A stretch of DNA of 64,000 bases. Source: Methylobacterium sp. CB376 (GTDB lineage Bacteria > Pseudomonadota > Alphaproteobacteria > Rhizobiales > Beijerinckiaceae). Shown here one piece after another: positions 26,959 to 36,208 of this stretch. The notes under the pieces were generated by a model. It did not search any database, was not told the origin of the DNA, and saw nothing but the letters and a program-made list of their open reading frames with translations. Position 1 is the first letter of the stretch. Every line of letters begins with the position of its first letter. The translations under genes were made by a program, and so were the position numbers. The stretch covers positions 3,056,001 through 3,120,000 of the forward strand of contig NZ_CP121648.1 of the NCBI RefSeq assembly GCF_029714205.1, written 5' to 3'.

Positions 26959-27708
26959 TCAGTGGATCAGCATGCCGCCGTTGACGTCGATCACCGCGCC
27001 GGTGGTGTACGCGGAGAGGTCCGAGGCGAGGAACAGGCAGGCCTTGGCGACGTCCTCGGCCACGCCGAGGCGGGCGAGCGGGATGCCCTTGACGATCTCG
27101 GCCTTGAGCTCGTCCGTGAGCTTGCCGCCGGTGATGTCGGTCTGGATCAGGCCGGGCGTGACCGCGTTGGCGCGGATGCCGTCGGGGCCGAGTTCGCGCG
27201 CCATCGCCTTGCACAGGCCGAGCACGCCGCCCTTGGCGGCGCTGTAATGCGGCCCGCCGAAGATGCCCCCGCCGCGCTGGGCCGAGACCGACGACATGCA
27301 CACGATCGAGCCGGACTTCTGCGCCCGCATCTGCGGGATCACCGCCTGGCTCATGTAGAGCGTGCCGCGCAGGTTCACGTCGGTCACCGCGTCGTAGTTC
27401 TCCGGCGCGATGTCCATGATCCTGAGCGGCTGGGTGATGCCGGCGTTGTTGACGAGGACGTCGATGCGGCCGAGGCGGGCGACCGCCTCGTCGGCGGCGG
27501 CCTGGCAGGCCTTCCGGTCGGTGACGTCGCAGGCGAGGCCGAGATGGCCGGCGCCGATGGCCCGGGCCGCCTCCTCCGCCTGGCCCGCGTCGAGGTCGAG
27601 GACGACCACCCGCCCGCCCTGCTCGGCGAAGAGGCGGGCGGTGGCGCGGCCGATGCCGCGCAGCGAAGCGGCGCCCGTGATCAGGCACACCTTGTCGGAC
27701 AGAAGCAA
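26959..27708 (-). CDS. SDR-family oxidoreductase, TTG start
   Basis: 249 residues. Cofactor motif TGAASLRGIGRA, acidic residue after beta-2 (VVVLDLDAG, suggests NAD), NNAG, catalytic Ser (SSVSAQRG) and YSAAK, and C-terminal DVNGGMLIH typical of FabG-like sugar-alcohol dehydrogenases. No ATG precedes the Rossmann motif; the TTG at 27708 has GGAGGG five bases upstream and is the likely start. First gene of the catabolic operon (SDR, split transketolase, hydroxyacid dehydrogenase). Probably oxidises a polyol or hydroxy acid to the ketose used by transketolase. Confidence 0.9.
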   Translation of the reverse strand: MLLSDKVCLITGAASLRGIGRATARLFAEQGGRVVVLDLDAGQAEEAARAIGAGHLGLACDVTDRKACQAAADEAVARLGRIDVLVNNAGITQPLRIMDIAPENYDAVTDVNLRGTLYMSQAVIPQMRAQKSGSIVCMSSVSAQRGGGIFGGPHYSAAKGGVLGLCKAMARELGPDGIRANAVTPGLIQTDITGGKLTDELKAEIVKGIPLARLGVAEDVAKACLFLASDLSAYTTGAVIDVNGGMLIH

Positions 27709-28072
27709 AGCACCCTCCCTGATGCGGCCGGCTCGGCCGCTGGGCCGTGACGGCCCGCGATCGCTCGCGACGGCGGAGGGGCGTGGGCGGCGCGTCGCCG
27801 CAGCCCCCGGGCGGGACCCGATGTCCCTCCGGCGGCGTGATCGCCCGGCGTTTCCTCTCGCTGTCGTTGAGGAGACGGTGCCAGCCGGGCGCCGCGTGTT
27901 CAAACGCACAGTTTGCAACGTCAGATGAATGCCATTCATCTGACCGGGCGGTCCCGCCGCGCCCTCGCCCCGGTTTGGTCTTGCCGCTGCCCCGTCCAGG
28001 GTTCAATGTCGCGCCCGATCTCGCGTGCCGTCGCCGCGGCCGGCACGCCGCTGGAGCCGTCGCTTGGTGCCC
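27709..28072. other. Divergent intergenic region with operator
   Basis: 364 bases between the catabolic operon and the TPR gene. Apart from the palindrome at 27921-27943, no gene or clear promoter is seen. Confidence 0.5.
27921..27943. promoter_or_regulatory. Palindromic operator candidate for the catabolic operon
   Basis: Perfect 10-bp arms TCAGATGAAT / ATTCATCTGA with centre GCC, 213 bases upstream of the SDR start. AT-rich inverted repeats of this kind are typical dimeric regulator sites (for example GntR or LacI type). No regulator gene is adjacent, so the protein is unknown. Confidence 0.5.
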
Positions 28073-29926
28073 ATGTCCCGTCCTCTTTCGTCCCGCCTGC
28101 GCGGCGGCGCCGCCCTCCTGGCGCTGTTCCTCGCGGCCCCCTCGCCCGTCCTGGCCGCCCGCCTGACGCCCCGCGACGTCCCCGGACCGACCACCTACGA
28201 GCCGGCCGACTCCCTCGAGGGAAATTTCCTGGCGGCCTACATCGCGGGCGCGTCCCGGGATACGACGGCGGCGGCCTCCTACTATCGCGAGGCGGTGAAG
28301 GGCGACCCGCGCAACGCCGAATTGCTGGAGCGCTCCTTCGTGGCGCTGCTGGCGGACGGGTCCCTGCAGGAGGCGTTCCGGGCGGCCGAGAAGCTTACCG
28401 CCCGCGACACGTCGAACGGCCTCGCCCAGCTCGCCCTCGGGGTTCAGAAGCTGAAGGCCAAGCAATGGGGCGCGGCGCGCCAGAACCTGCAGCGCGGCGG
28501 CCGGGGCGCCACCGCGGACCTGACCTCGACCCTGCTGACCGCGTGGTCCTACGCGGGCGAGGGCCAGGGGAAGAAGGCCTTCGAGACCATCAACAAGCTC
28601 AAGGGCGAGCGCTACATCGGGGTCTTCCGCGACTACCACGCGGGCCTGATCGCCAGCGTGGTGGGCGACAAGGTCGAGGCCGAGCGGCGCCTGAAATCCG
28701 CCTACGACGCGGACCGCAACACCCTGCGGATCGTCGACGCCTACGCGCGCTTCGAGGCCGATTCCGGCCGGCCCGACCTCGCGGTCGCGGCCTACGAGGC
28801 CTTCGACGCGGTGCTGCCGCGCCACCCGATCGTGCGCGACGCCCTCGAGAAGCTGAAGGCCGGCAAACCCCTGCCGCCGCTGATCGCGAGCGCCCAGGAG
28901 GGCGCCGCCGAGGTGCTGTACGGGCTCGGCACCGCCGGCACCTCGCAGGGCGAGGAGCTGCCGGCCGTCATCTACCTGCGGCTCGCCCTCTACCTCGCGC
29001 CCGAGCATCCCCTGGCGCTGCTCACCCTCGGCGACACGCTCGAGCGCATGAAGATGCCCGAGCGCGCCAACGAGATCTTCGCCCGCATGCCGGCGACCTC
29101 GCCGCTGAAGCTCAACACCGACATCCAGATCGGGCTCAACCTGGAGCAGCTCGGCAAGAACGACGACGCGCTGGCCCATCTCGACCAGGTCGCCAAGGCC
29201 AACCCGAAGGACGTCGACGTGATCTCGGCGCTGGGCAGCGTGCAGCGCCTGCGCAAGCAATACGCGGAGGCCGCCGAGACCTACTCGAAGGCGATCGCCC
29301 TGATCGGCTCGGAGCCGCCCCAGAATTACTGGAACCTCTACTACTACCGCGGCACCGCCTACGAGCGGGCCAAGCAATGGCCGAAGGCCGAGGCCGATCT
29401 CAAGAAGGCCCTGGAGCTGGTGCCGCAGAATCAGCCGAACGGGCGCGCGCAGGTGCTGAACTACCTCGCGTATTCCTGGGTCGACCAGAACATGAACATC
29501 GACGAGGCCTTCCGCATGCTGGAGAAGGCGGTCGACCTGCAGCCGCGCGACGGGATGATCGTCGACAGTCTGGGCTGGGCGTATTTCCGCCTCGGCCGCT
29601 GGGACGACGCCGTGCGCGAACTGGAGAAGGCCGTCGACCTCAAGCCGGGCGACCCGACCATCAACGACCATCTCGGCGACGCGTACTGGCGCAGCGGCCG
29701 CCGGCTCGAGGCGAAGTTCCAGTGGCAGCACGCCAAGGACCTGAACCCGGAGCCCGAGGATCTCGCCAAGATCGAGCAGAAGCTGAAGGACGGCCTGCCC
29801 GACGCGGACAAGCCGGCCGCCACCGCGGAGAGCCGGCCGACGCCGGACCAGCCGGCGATGCCGAAGGGCTCGCCCGCCCCGAGCGATCCGCCCGCGATGG
29901 GCTCGACCCCGAAGGGCGGCGGCTAG
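28073..29926 (+). CDS. Exported tetratricopeptide repeat protein
   Basis: 617 residues from ATG 28073. A signal peptide (LLALFLAAPSPVLAARL) is followed by a helical-repeat protein with TPR motifs throughout. The clearest lie at about 345-555 (AEAAETYSKAIALIGSEPPQ, AEADLKKALELVPQN, DDAVRELEKAVDLKPGDPTI). The C-terminal ~50 residues are Pro-rich and disordered. Such alphaproteobacterial TPR proteins are periplasmic scaffolds; no partner is evident. The upstream ATG at 28025 would add 16 basic residues. Confidence 0.88.
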   Translation: MSRPLSSRLRGGAALLALFLAAPSPVLAARLTPRDVPGPTTYEPADSLEGNFLAAYIAGASRDTTAAASYYREAVKGDPRNAELLERSFVALLADGSLQEAFRAAEKLTARDTSNGLAQLALGVQKLKAKQWGAARQNLQRGGRGATADLTSTLLTAWSYAGEGQGKKAFETINKLKGERYIGVFRDYHAGLIASVVGDKVEAERRLKSAYDADRNTLRIVDAYARFEADSGRPDLAVAAYEAFDAVLPRHPIVRDALEKLKAGKPLPPLIASAQEGAAEVLYGLGTAGTSQGEELPAVIYLRLALYLAPEHPLALLTLGDTLERMKMPERANEIFARMPATSPLKLNTDIQIGLNLEQLGKNDDALAHLDQVAKANPKDVDVISALGSVQRLRKQYAEAAETYSKAIALIGSEPPQNYWNLYYYRGTAYERAKQWPKAEADLKKALELVPQNQPNGRAQVLNYLAYSWVDQNMNIDEAFRMLEKAVDLQPRDGMIVDSLGWAYFRLGRWDDAVRELEKAVDLKPGDPTINDHLGDAYWRSGRRLEAKFQWQHAKDLNPEPEDLAKIEQKLKDGLPDADKPAATAESRPTPDQPAMPKGSPAPSDPPAMGSTPKGGG

Positions 29927-29974
29927 AGCGACGCCCGATCGCGGTGCCGTCGGACGCCGCTCTCGTTCTTTGAT

Positions 29975-30030
29975 TCCGCCGCATTTTCCGCGACGAAGCG
30001 GGATCCGCTTCGTCGAAAACGCTCTCGCCT
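29975..30030. repeat. Copy of a dispersed intergenic element
   Basis: Between the TPR gene and ispE. Read on the minus strand it contains AGAGCGTTTTCGACGAAGCG and TCGTCGCGGAAAATGCGGC, matching the element at 57336-57439 (AGAGCATTGTCCGACGAAG, TCGTCGCAGAAAATGCGGC). A GCGGGATCCGC palindrome lies at its centre. Confidence 0.6.
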
Positions 30031-30169
30031 CCTTCGCTCCCGGACGCGCGGGGCCGGTGCGGCCCCGCGCTATCCTCTCGAGACTTGCGGCCGTCGCGGA
30101 CAGCCTCCGCCAGGGCAGGACACCCGAGCCCGCCCGGCATTCCGGTCGCGCAGCCCCACGAGCCCGACC

Positions 30170-31087
30170 GTGACGTCCCCGACCACCTGCCCGACCACCT
30201 GCCCGACCACTTGCCTGACCACCCGCGCTCCCGCGAAGATCAACCTCACGCTGCACGTCCTCGGCCGGCGACCGGAGGACGGCTATCACGCCCTCGAAAG
30301 CCTGGTGGCCTTCGCGGGGGTCGGCGACACGCTGACGCTGGAGCCCGGCCCGGACCTCGCGCTGGTGGTCTCCGGCCCGACGGCCGGGCCCGCCGGCCCG
30401 ACGGCCGACAACCTCGTGCTCCGCGCGGCCCGTCGCCTCGCCGCCCTGGTCCCCGGCCTCGCGACGGGGCGGTTCTCGCTGGTGAAGCGCCTGCCCGTGG
30501 CCGCCGGCATCGGCGGCGGCTCGTCGGACGCGGCCGCGGCCCTGCGCCTGCTCGGGCGCCTGAACGACCTGCCGGCCGATCACCCGGCCCTGATCGAGGC
30601 GGCGCGCGGCACCGGGGCGGACGTGCCGGTCTGCCTCGACCCGCGCGCCCGGATGATGCGGGGCGCCGGCGAAGCGATCGGACCGGCGCTCGCCCTGCCG
30701 GGCCTGCCCGCCGTGCTGATCAATCCCGGCGTGCCGGTCGAGACCGCACCGGTCTTCCGGGCCCTCGGGCTGAAGGTCGGCGAGGCCAACCCGGCCGCGT
30801 CGGTGCCGCATCCGACGATCGGTCCGCGGCTCGACGGCCCGGCGCTGCTCGCCCTGATCGGCCCGGCCCGCAACGACCTCGAAGCGCCTGCCCTGACGGT
30901 GGCGCCGGTCATCGGCGAGGCGCTCGGCGCCCTGCGCGAGCGGCCCGGCTGCCGGCTCGCCCGGATGTCGGGCTCGGGCGCGACGGTGTTCGGCCTGTTC
31001 GGGCATCGCGGCCGCGCCGCCCAGGCGGCCCGCGCGATCGCGCAGGCGCGGCCGGGCTGGTGGGTCCGCGCCACGATCCTGCGCTGA
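30170..31087 (+). CDS. ispE: 4-diphosphocytidyl-2-C-methyl-D-erythritol kinase
   Basis: 305 residues. The GHMP-kinase pattern is clear: [35 protein letters not shown] (ATP loop) and [15 protein letters not shown]. It phosphorylates the CDP-methylerythritol intermediate in the MEP isoprenoid pathway. The frame starts at GTG 30170 and has an unusual extension of about 20 residues made of a repeated PTTC unit before the family core. The gene is convergent with a polyprenyl diphosphate synthase, another isoprenoid enzyme, with a strong hairpin between them. Confidence 0.94.
   Translation: MTSPTTCPTTCPTTCLTTRAPAKINLTLHVLGRRPEDGYHALESLVAFAGVGDTLTLEPGPDLALVVSGPTAGPAGPTADNLVLRAARRLAALVPGLATGRFSLVKRLPVAAGIGGGSSDAAAALRLLGRLNDLPADHPALIEAARGTGADVPVCLDPRARMMRGAGEAIGPALALPGLPAVLINPGVPVETAPVFRALGLKVGEANPAASVPHPTIGPRLDGPALLALIGPARNDLEAPALTVAPVIGEALGALRERPGCRLARMSGSGATVFGLFGHRGRAAQAARAIAQARPGWWVRATILR
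30179..30226 (+). repeat. 12-bp tandem repeat inside the 5' end of ispE
   Basis: Four tandem copies of CCGACCACCTGC (first two perfect, last two with one or two changes), encoding P-T-T-C units. The period is a multiple of three, so copy changes keep the frame. Confidence 0.8.
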
Positions 31088-31124
31088 AGCCCGGGGACCT
31101 GCGCGCCCCGCGCCTGCCGGCCTC

Positions 31125-31155
31125 GCGAGGTCCGCGGCCGGCGCCGCGACCTCGC
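31125..31155. terminator. Hairpin between convergent ispE and prenyl synthase genes
   Basis: GCGAGGTCCGCGGC pairs with GCCGCGACCTCGC (one bulged base) around a 4-base loop. It could end transcripts from both sides, although U-runs are lacking. Confidence 0.5.
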
Positions 31156-31220
31156 GCACGCCCTCGGGCGGCCCGGATCCCGAGGAATCCGGCCGGCGGG
31201 ATCCTCGCCGATCCCGACCC

Positions 31221-32258
31221 TCAGCGCGCCCGGGCGATGCAGAAATCCACGGCCTGCAGCAGCGCCCGCTTCATCGGCGCGTCGGGGAAGAGCGCCAGCG
31301 CGTCGCGGGCGATGGCCCCGTAGTGGCGCGCCCGCTCGACCGTGTCCTCCAGGGCCCGGTGGCGGCGCATGATGCCGATCGCGGTGTCGAGGTCGCGCGC
31401 CTCGTCGATCTCGCCCTGTTCCAGGGTGCGGCGCCAGAAGGCGCGCTCCTCCGCCGAGCCGCGCCGGAAGGACAGCACGACCGGCAGCGTGATCTTGCCC
31501 TCGCGGAAATCGTCGCCGACGTTCTTGCCGAGCGCCGCGCTGGTGCCGCCGTAATCGAGGGCGTCGTCGATCAGCTGGAAGGCGACGCCGAGATTCATCC
31601 CGTAGCTGCGGCAGGCCGCCGCCTCGGATTTCGGCCGCTCCGCCAGGACCGGGCCGACCTCGCAGGCCGCCGCGAACAGCTCCGCGGTCTTGGCGCGGAT
31701 CACCGCCAGGTACTCGTCCTCGGTCGTCTCGGTGTTCTTGGCCGCGCCGAGCTGCATCACCTCGCCCTCGGCGATCACCGCGGCGGCCGAGGAGAGGATG
31801 TCGAGGGCGCGCAGGCTGCCCACCTCCACCATCATCTTGAAGGCTTGGCCGAGCAGGAAGTCGCCGACCAGCACGCTCGCCTGGTTGCCCCACTTGATCC
31901 GCGCGGCGACGCGGCCGCGGCGCATGTCGCTCTCGTCCACCACGTCGTCGTGCAGGAGCGTCGCCGTGTGCATGAACTCGACGCTGGCGGCGAGCTTCAC
32001 GTCGCCGTCGCGGCCGGCCTCCCCCGCCCGGTAGCCGCAGAGCTGGGCCGTCGCGAGCGTCAGGATCGGCCGCAGGCGCTTGCCGCCCGAGGCGATCAGG
32101 TGGTTGGCCACCTCCGGGATCATCGCGACGTCCGAGCCGGTGCGCGACAGGATCATCGCGTTCACCCGCTCCATCCCGCTCGCGACCAGCGCGACGAGGT
32201 CGTTGAGGCTCGCCTCCGGATCGGAGGAGGTGTCTTCGAGGGGGATGACGACGCCCAC
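31221..32258 (-). CDS. Polyprenyl diphosphate synthase (octaprenyl/decaprenyl type, quinone side chain)
   Basis: 345 residues. Both aspartate-rich motifs are present: HDDVVDESDMRRG (first) and LIDDALDYGG (second), plus ASGGKRLRPIL. It condenses isopentenyl diphosphate onto an allylic primer to make the long ubiquinone tail. I chose GTG 32258 (VGVVIPLE) because homologues begin at this point and GGAG lies upstream; the frame is open further 5'. Chain length cannot be assigned from sequence by eye. Confidence 0.93.
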   Translation of the reverse strand: MGVVIPLEDTSSDPEASLNDLVALVASGMERVNAMILSRTGSDVAMIPEVANHLIASGGKRLRPILTLATAQLCGYRAGEAGRDGDVKLAASVEFMHTATLLHDDVVDESDMRRGRVAARIKWGNQASVLVGDFLLGQAFKMMVEVGSLRALDILSSAAAVIAEGEVMQLGAAKNTETTEDEYLAVIRAKTAELFAAACEVGPVLAERPKSEAAACRSYGMNLGVAFQLIDDALDYGGTSAALGKNVGDDFREGKITLPVVLSFRRGSAEERAFWRRTLEQGEIDEARDLDTAIGIMRRHRALEDTVERARHYGAIARDALALFPDAPMKRALLQAVDFCIARAR

Positions 32259-32396
32259 GCGCGGCAGATCTCCGATGAGGTGAGGCCCCCGCCGCCGGGC
32301 CCGGGACAACGTCTCCCCGCCCGCGGCGCACCTGCCCCTTTGCACGCGTTCCGCCCCGGCGGCAACACGCAAGCTTGCCGCAAGTGGGGCGGCGGG

Positions 32397-33014
32397 TCAG
32401 CGCGCCCGCAGGCCCGCGAGGAGGAAGTCGATCATCTGCTCCAGGGTCGGGCCGACCTCGTCGGCGCATTGGGCGATCAGCGCCGGGTGGCAGAAGCGCA
32501 CGAAGGCGGTCTGGACGCAGCGCGCCGCCGCCATCGGGTCGCAGACGTCGAATTCGCCGGACGCGGCCCCCTCGGCCACGAGGCGGCAGAGGATGCGGTC
32601 GACCCGGTCGATGTGGCGGTGCACCACCTCCCAGCTCTCGGCCATCGCCACCTCGACCATCTCGTGCATGCGGCGGTTGGCGGTGAACTGGCTGGCGTTG
32701 CGGTGGTGCATCGTGGTGAGGAGCGCGCGCAGCCGGGCAGAGGCCGGAACCTCGGATTGCGCGGCGATGCGCTCCAGCTCCGTCCCGAGTTCGGTCAGCA
32801 GCCGGTCCGCCACCGCCTCGTTGAGGGCCTTCTTCGAGGGGAAGAAGCGGTAGACGTTGCCGGGGCTCATGCGCAGGTCCGCGGCGATGTCGGCCACCGT
32901 GGTCTTGCGATAGCCGAGGTCGCGGAACAGGCGCTCCGCGATCGCCAGGATCCGGCAGCGCAGGTCGCCGGACCCTGCGCCCTCGGGCTCCCGGATGAGG
33001 TTCCGTGTCGTCAT
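32397..33014 (-). CDS. TetR-family regulator of the adjacent RND efflux operon
   Basis: 205 residues. N-terminal helix-turn-helix: ILAIAERLFRDLGYRKTTVA, then ADLRMSPGNVYRFFPSKKAL. The ligand-binding domain is His/Arg/Cys-rich (TTMHHRNASQFTANRRMHEM). It is the last gene of the operon, 51 bases after the RND pump, so it probably represses its own operon through the palindrome at 37418-37445. Inducer unknown. Confidence 0.9.
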   Translation of the reverse strand: MTTRNLIREPEGAGSGDLRCRILAIAERLFRDLGYRKTTVADIAADLRMSPGNVYRFFPSKKALNEAVADRLLTELGTELERIAAQSEVPASARLRALLTTMHHRNASQFTANRRMHEMVEVAMAESWEVVHRHIDRVDRILCRLVAEGAASGEFDVCDPMAAARCVQTAFVRFCHPALIAQCADEVGPTLEQMIDFLLAGLRAR

Positions 33015-33065
33015 GCGCGGGTTACGCTCTGCGGCCGCGTCGCGGCCCGGGATGTCGGGGTCCTG

Positions 33066-36000
33066 TCATTCGGCCGCCATCGCCAGCGGCACGACAGTCT
33101 GCCGCACCGGCGCCGGTTGTCCAGCCTCGTCGAGGCGCTTGCGGTACCAGAGGGCGTAGAGGGCGGGGAAGAAGAACAGGGTCAGGAAGGTCGCCACGAA
33201 CAGGCCGCCCATGATGGTGATCGCCATCGGTCCCCAGAAGGCGCTGTGGGTGAGCGGGATCATCGCCAGGATCGCGGCCAGCGCGGTCAGGATCACCGGC
33301 CGGGCCCGGCGCACGGTCGCCTCGACGATGGCCTCGCCGCGGCGGTGGCGGCCCGCCGCCACGTCGGCCTCGATCTGGTCGACCAGGATGACCGCGTTGC
33401 GCATGATCATGCCGGCGAGCGCGATCAGGCCGAGCAGGGCCACGAAGCCGAAGGGCTTGGCCGCGACGTTGAGGCCGAGCGAGGCGCCGATCAGCCCGAG
33501 CGGCGCCGTCAGGAAGACCAGGATCAGGCGCGAGAAGCTCTGCAGCTGCAGCATCAGCAGCGTCAGCATCGCCAGGATCATGACCGGGAAGAGGATGAAC
33601 AGCGAGGCGTTGGCCTTCTCCGATTCCTCGACCGCGCCGCCGATCTCGATCCGGTAGCCGGGTTCGAGCGCGTCGCGGAGCGGCTTGAGGCCGGGCCAGA
33701 TGGCGCTCGTCACGTCCGGCGGCTGGACCCCGTCGACCACGTCGGCGCGCACCGTGATCGCCATGTCGCGGTTGCGCCGCCACAGGATCGGCTCCTCGTG
33801 GCTAAAGTCGAGCCGGGCCACCTGCGCCACCGGCACCGGCACCCCGCCCCTCGACACCACCGTCAGGTCGCCGATGCGGCCGAGATCGAGCCGCTCGGCC
33901 GGCACCGCGCGGGCGACCACGCCGACCTGCTCGACGCCGTCGCGCACCGTCGTCACGGTGATCCCGGAGAGCAGCGTCTGCAGCGTCTGCCCCACGTCCT
34001 GGACGTTGAGGCCGAGCGCCCGGGCCCGCTCCTGGTCGACGACGAGGCGCAGGGAGGGGGTCATCTCGTTCCAGTCGAGCTGCGGCTCCACGACGTCTCG
34101 GTTGAGACGAACGAGGTCGCGCACCTTATAGGCGAGTTCGCGCACCCGCGCCGGATCGGGGCCGACGACGCGGAACTGCACGGGGAAGCCCACCGGCGGG
34201 CCGAAATTGAAGCGGTCGACCCGCACCCGGGCCTGCGACAGGGCGCCGGCCGCCAAAGCCGCCTCGATCCGGGCCTTGACCCGCTCGCGCGCCTCGACCC
34301 CGCGGGCGACGACGACGATCTCCGCGGAGGCCTCGTTCGGCAGTTCCGGGTTGAGGCCGAGCCAGAAGCGCGGGCTGCCCTGCCCGACATAGGCCGTGTA
34401 GGTCGCGATGTCGGGATCGTCCCGTCCGAGCAGCGCCTCGGCCTCCCGCACGGCGGCGGTCGTGGTCCCGATCGCGCTGCCCTGCGGCAGGCGCAGCTGC
34501 AGGAAGAGCTCCGGCCGCTCCGAGAGCGGGAAGAATTGCTGCTGCACGTGGCCGAATCCGACCACGGCGGCGACGAAGATCCCGCAGGTCGCCAGCACGG
34601 TCGCGAGGCGCCGGCGCGTGCAGGCCCGGATCAGCCGCCGCAGCCCCCGGTAGAGCCGCGTGTCGTAGAGCGCGTCGGGATCCTGGTGGGCCCCGTGCTT
34701 GGCGAGGTCCTTCGGCAGCAGCAGCACGCCCAGATAGGGCGTGAACAGGACCGCCACGAACCAGGAGGCGACGAGGGCGATCGCCACCACCCAGAAGATG
34801 CCGCCCGCGTACTCGCCGACCGACGAGTTGGCGAAGCCGACTGGCAGGAATCCCGCCACCGTGACCAGGGTGCCGGTCAGCATCGGGAAGGCGGTCGAGT
34901 CCCAGGCGAAGGCCGCGGCGCGCAGCCGGTCCCAGCCCTGCTCCATCTTCACTACCATCATCTCGACCGCGATGATGGCGTCGTCGACGAGGAGCCCGAG
35001 GGCGATGATCAGGGCCCCGAGGGTGATGCGGTGGAGGTCGATGCCGAGGGCCTGCATCACCACGAAGGTGAGGGCGAGCACCAGCGGCACCGACAGCGCC
35101 ACCACGATGCCGGTGCGCCAGCCGAGCGAGAGGAAGCTCACGGCGAGCACGATCACCAGCGCCTCCGCGAAGGAGCGCTCGAACTCGAACATCGCCTCGT
35201 CCACCACCTTGGGCTGGTCGGCCACCCGCGTCAGGTCGATCCCCTGCGGCACCGCCGCCATGAACTCGCGCGAGGCCGCCTCGACGCCCGCGCCGAAGGC
35301 CATGATGTTGGCGCCCCGCGCCATCACCACGCCGATCCCGAGGGCGGGCTTGCCCATCTGCCGCACCAGGAAGTCGGGCGGGTCGACGAAGCCCCGCGTC
35401 ACCGTCGCGACGTCGCCGAGCCGGAAGGTGCGCCCCCCCGCCTCCACCGGCGTCTCGGCGACCGCCTGCACCCCGTCGAGGGCGCCGGTGACGCGCAGCG
35501 GGATGCGCTGCGCCGCGCTCTCGACCGTCCCGGCGGGCGTCACCGCATTCTGCCGCCCGAGCGAGTCGAACAGGGTCTGGGGCGTGATCCCGAGGGTGGC
35601 GAGCTTGGCGTGACTGAATTCGACGAAGATGCGCTCGTCCTGCACGCCGTAGAGGTTGACCTTGACGACGCCGTCCACCTTGAGCAGGCGCTGACGCAGG
35701 CCCTCGGCGACCTTCTTCAACTGCGCGTAGTCGGCGCCCTCGCCGGTCAGCATGGAGAGGATCGAGTCGACGTCGCCGTACTCGTCGTTCACGTTCGGGC
35801 CGATGATCCCGGCCGGAAGGTCGCCGCGCGCGTCATCGAGCTTCTTGCGGATCTGATAGAACAGGGACGGCACCAGCGCGCCCGGGGTGCTGTCCCGGAA
35901 GGTCACCTGCAGGGCCGCGAAGGAGGGCTTCGAGAAGGTGACCACCTTCTCGAAATAGGGCAGCGTCTGCAGCTTCTTCTCGATCCGGTCGGCGACCTGG

Positions 36001-36191
36001 TCCTGCATCTCGCGGGCGGTGGCGCCGGGCCAGAGCACGGTGACCACCGCGACCTTGACGGTGAAGTTCGGGTCCTCCGCCCGGCCGAGGCGCAGGAAGG
36101 CGAGGCTGCCGCTGAGCGCGACCGCCAGGATCAGGAACAGCACCACGGCCCGGTGCTGGACCGCCCAGGCGGAGAGGTTGAGGCGCGGCAT
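33066..36191 (-). CDS. RND-family efflux transporter, inner-membrane pump (AcrB-like)
   Basis: 1041 residues, full AcrB-type length. Twelve helices with two large periplasmic loops. TM4 carries the proton-relay aspartates (GLLVDDAIIAVEMM), and ALSVPLVLALTFVVMQ and GLIALAGMIMRNAVILVDQI are recognisable RND helices. It belongs to the HAE1-like subgroup with short N-terminus (LNLSAWAVQHRAVVLFLIL). It exports hydrophobic compounds with the membrane-fusion protein encoded 17 bases upstream; no outer-membrane channel gene is in the operon, so a TolC-type protein from elsewhere is needed. Confidence 0.95.
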   Translation of the reverse strand: MPRLNLSAWAVQHRAVVLFLILAVALSGSLAFLRLGRAEDPNFTVKVAVVTVLWPGATAREMQDQVADRIEKKLQTLPYFEKVVTFSKPSFAALQVTFRDSTPGALVPSLFYQIRKKLDDARGDLPAGIIGPNVNDEYGDVDSILSMLTGEGADYAQLKKVAEGLRQRLLKVDGVVKVNLYGVQDERIFVEFSHAKLATLGITPQTLFDSLGRQNAVTPAGTVESAAQRIPLRVTGALDGVQAVAETPVEAGGRTFRLGDVATVTRGFVDPPDFLVRQMGKPALGIGVVMARGANIMAFGAGVEAASREFMAAVPQGIDLTRVADQPKVVDEAMFEFERSFAEALVIVLAVSFLSLGWRTGIVVALSVPLVLALTFVVMQALGIDLHRITLGALIIALGLLVDDAIIAVEMMVVKMEQGWDRLRAAAFAWDSTAFPMLTGTLVTVAGFLPVGFANSSVGEYAGGIFWVVAIALVASWFVAVLFTPYLGVLLLPKDLAKHGAHQDPDALYDTRLYRGLRRLIRACTRRRLATVLATCGIFVAAVVGFGHVQQQFFPLSERPELFLQLRLPQGSAIGTTTAAVREAEALLGRDDPDIATYTAYVGQGSPRFWLGLNPELPNEASAEIVVVARGVEARERVKARIEAALAAGALSQARVRVDRFNFGPPVGFPVQFRVVGPDPARVRELAYKVRDLVRLNRDVVEPQLDWNEMTPSLRLVVDQERARALGLNVQDVGQTLQTLLSGITVTTVRDGVEQVGVVARAVPAERLDLGRIGDLTVVSRGGVPVPVAQVARLDFSHEEPILWRRNRDMAITVRADVVDGVQPPDVTSAIWPGLKPLRDALEPGYRIEIGGAVEESEKANASLFILFPVMILAMLTLLMLQLQSFSRLILVFLTAPLGLIGASLGLNVAAKPFGFVALLGLIALAGMIMRNAVILVDQIEADVAAGRHRRGEAIVEATVRRARPVILTALAAILAMIPLTHSAFWGPMAITIMGGLFVATFLTLFFFPALYALWYRKRLDEAGQPAPVRQTVVPLAMAAE

Positions 36192-36208
36192 CGGACCCTT
36201 CCCCCCGG

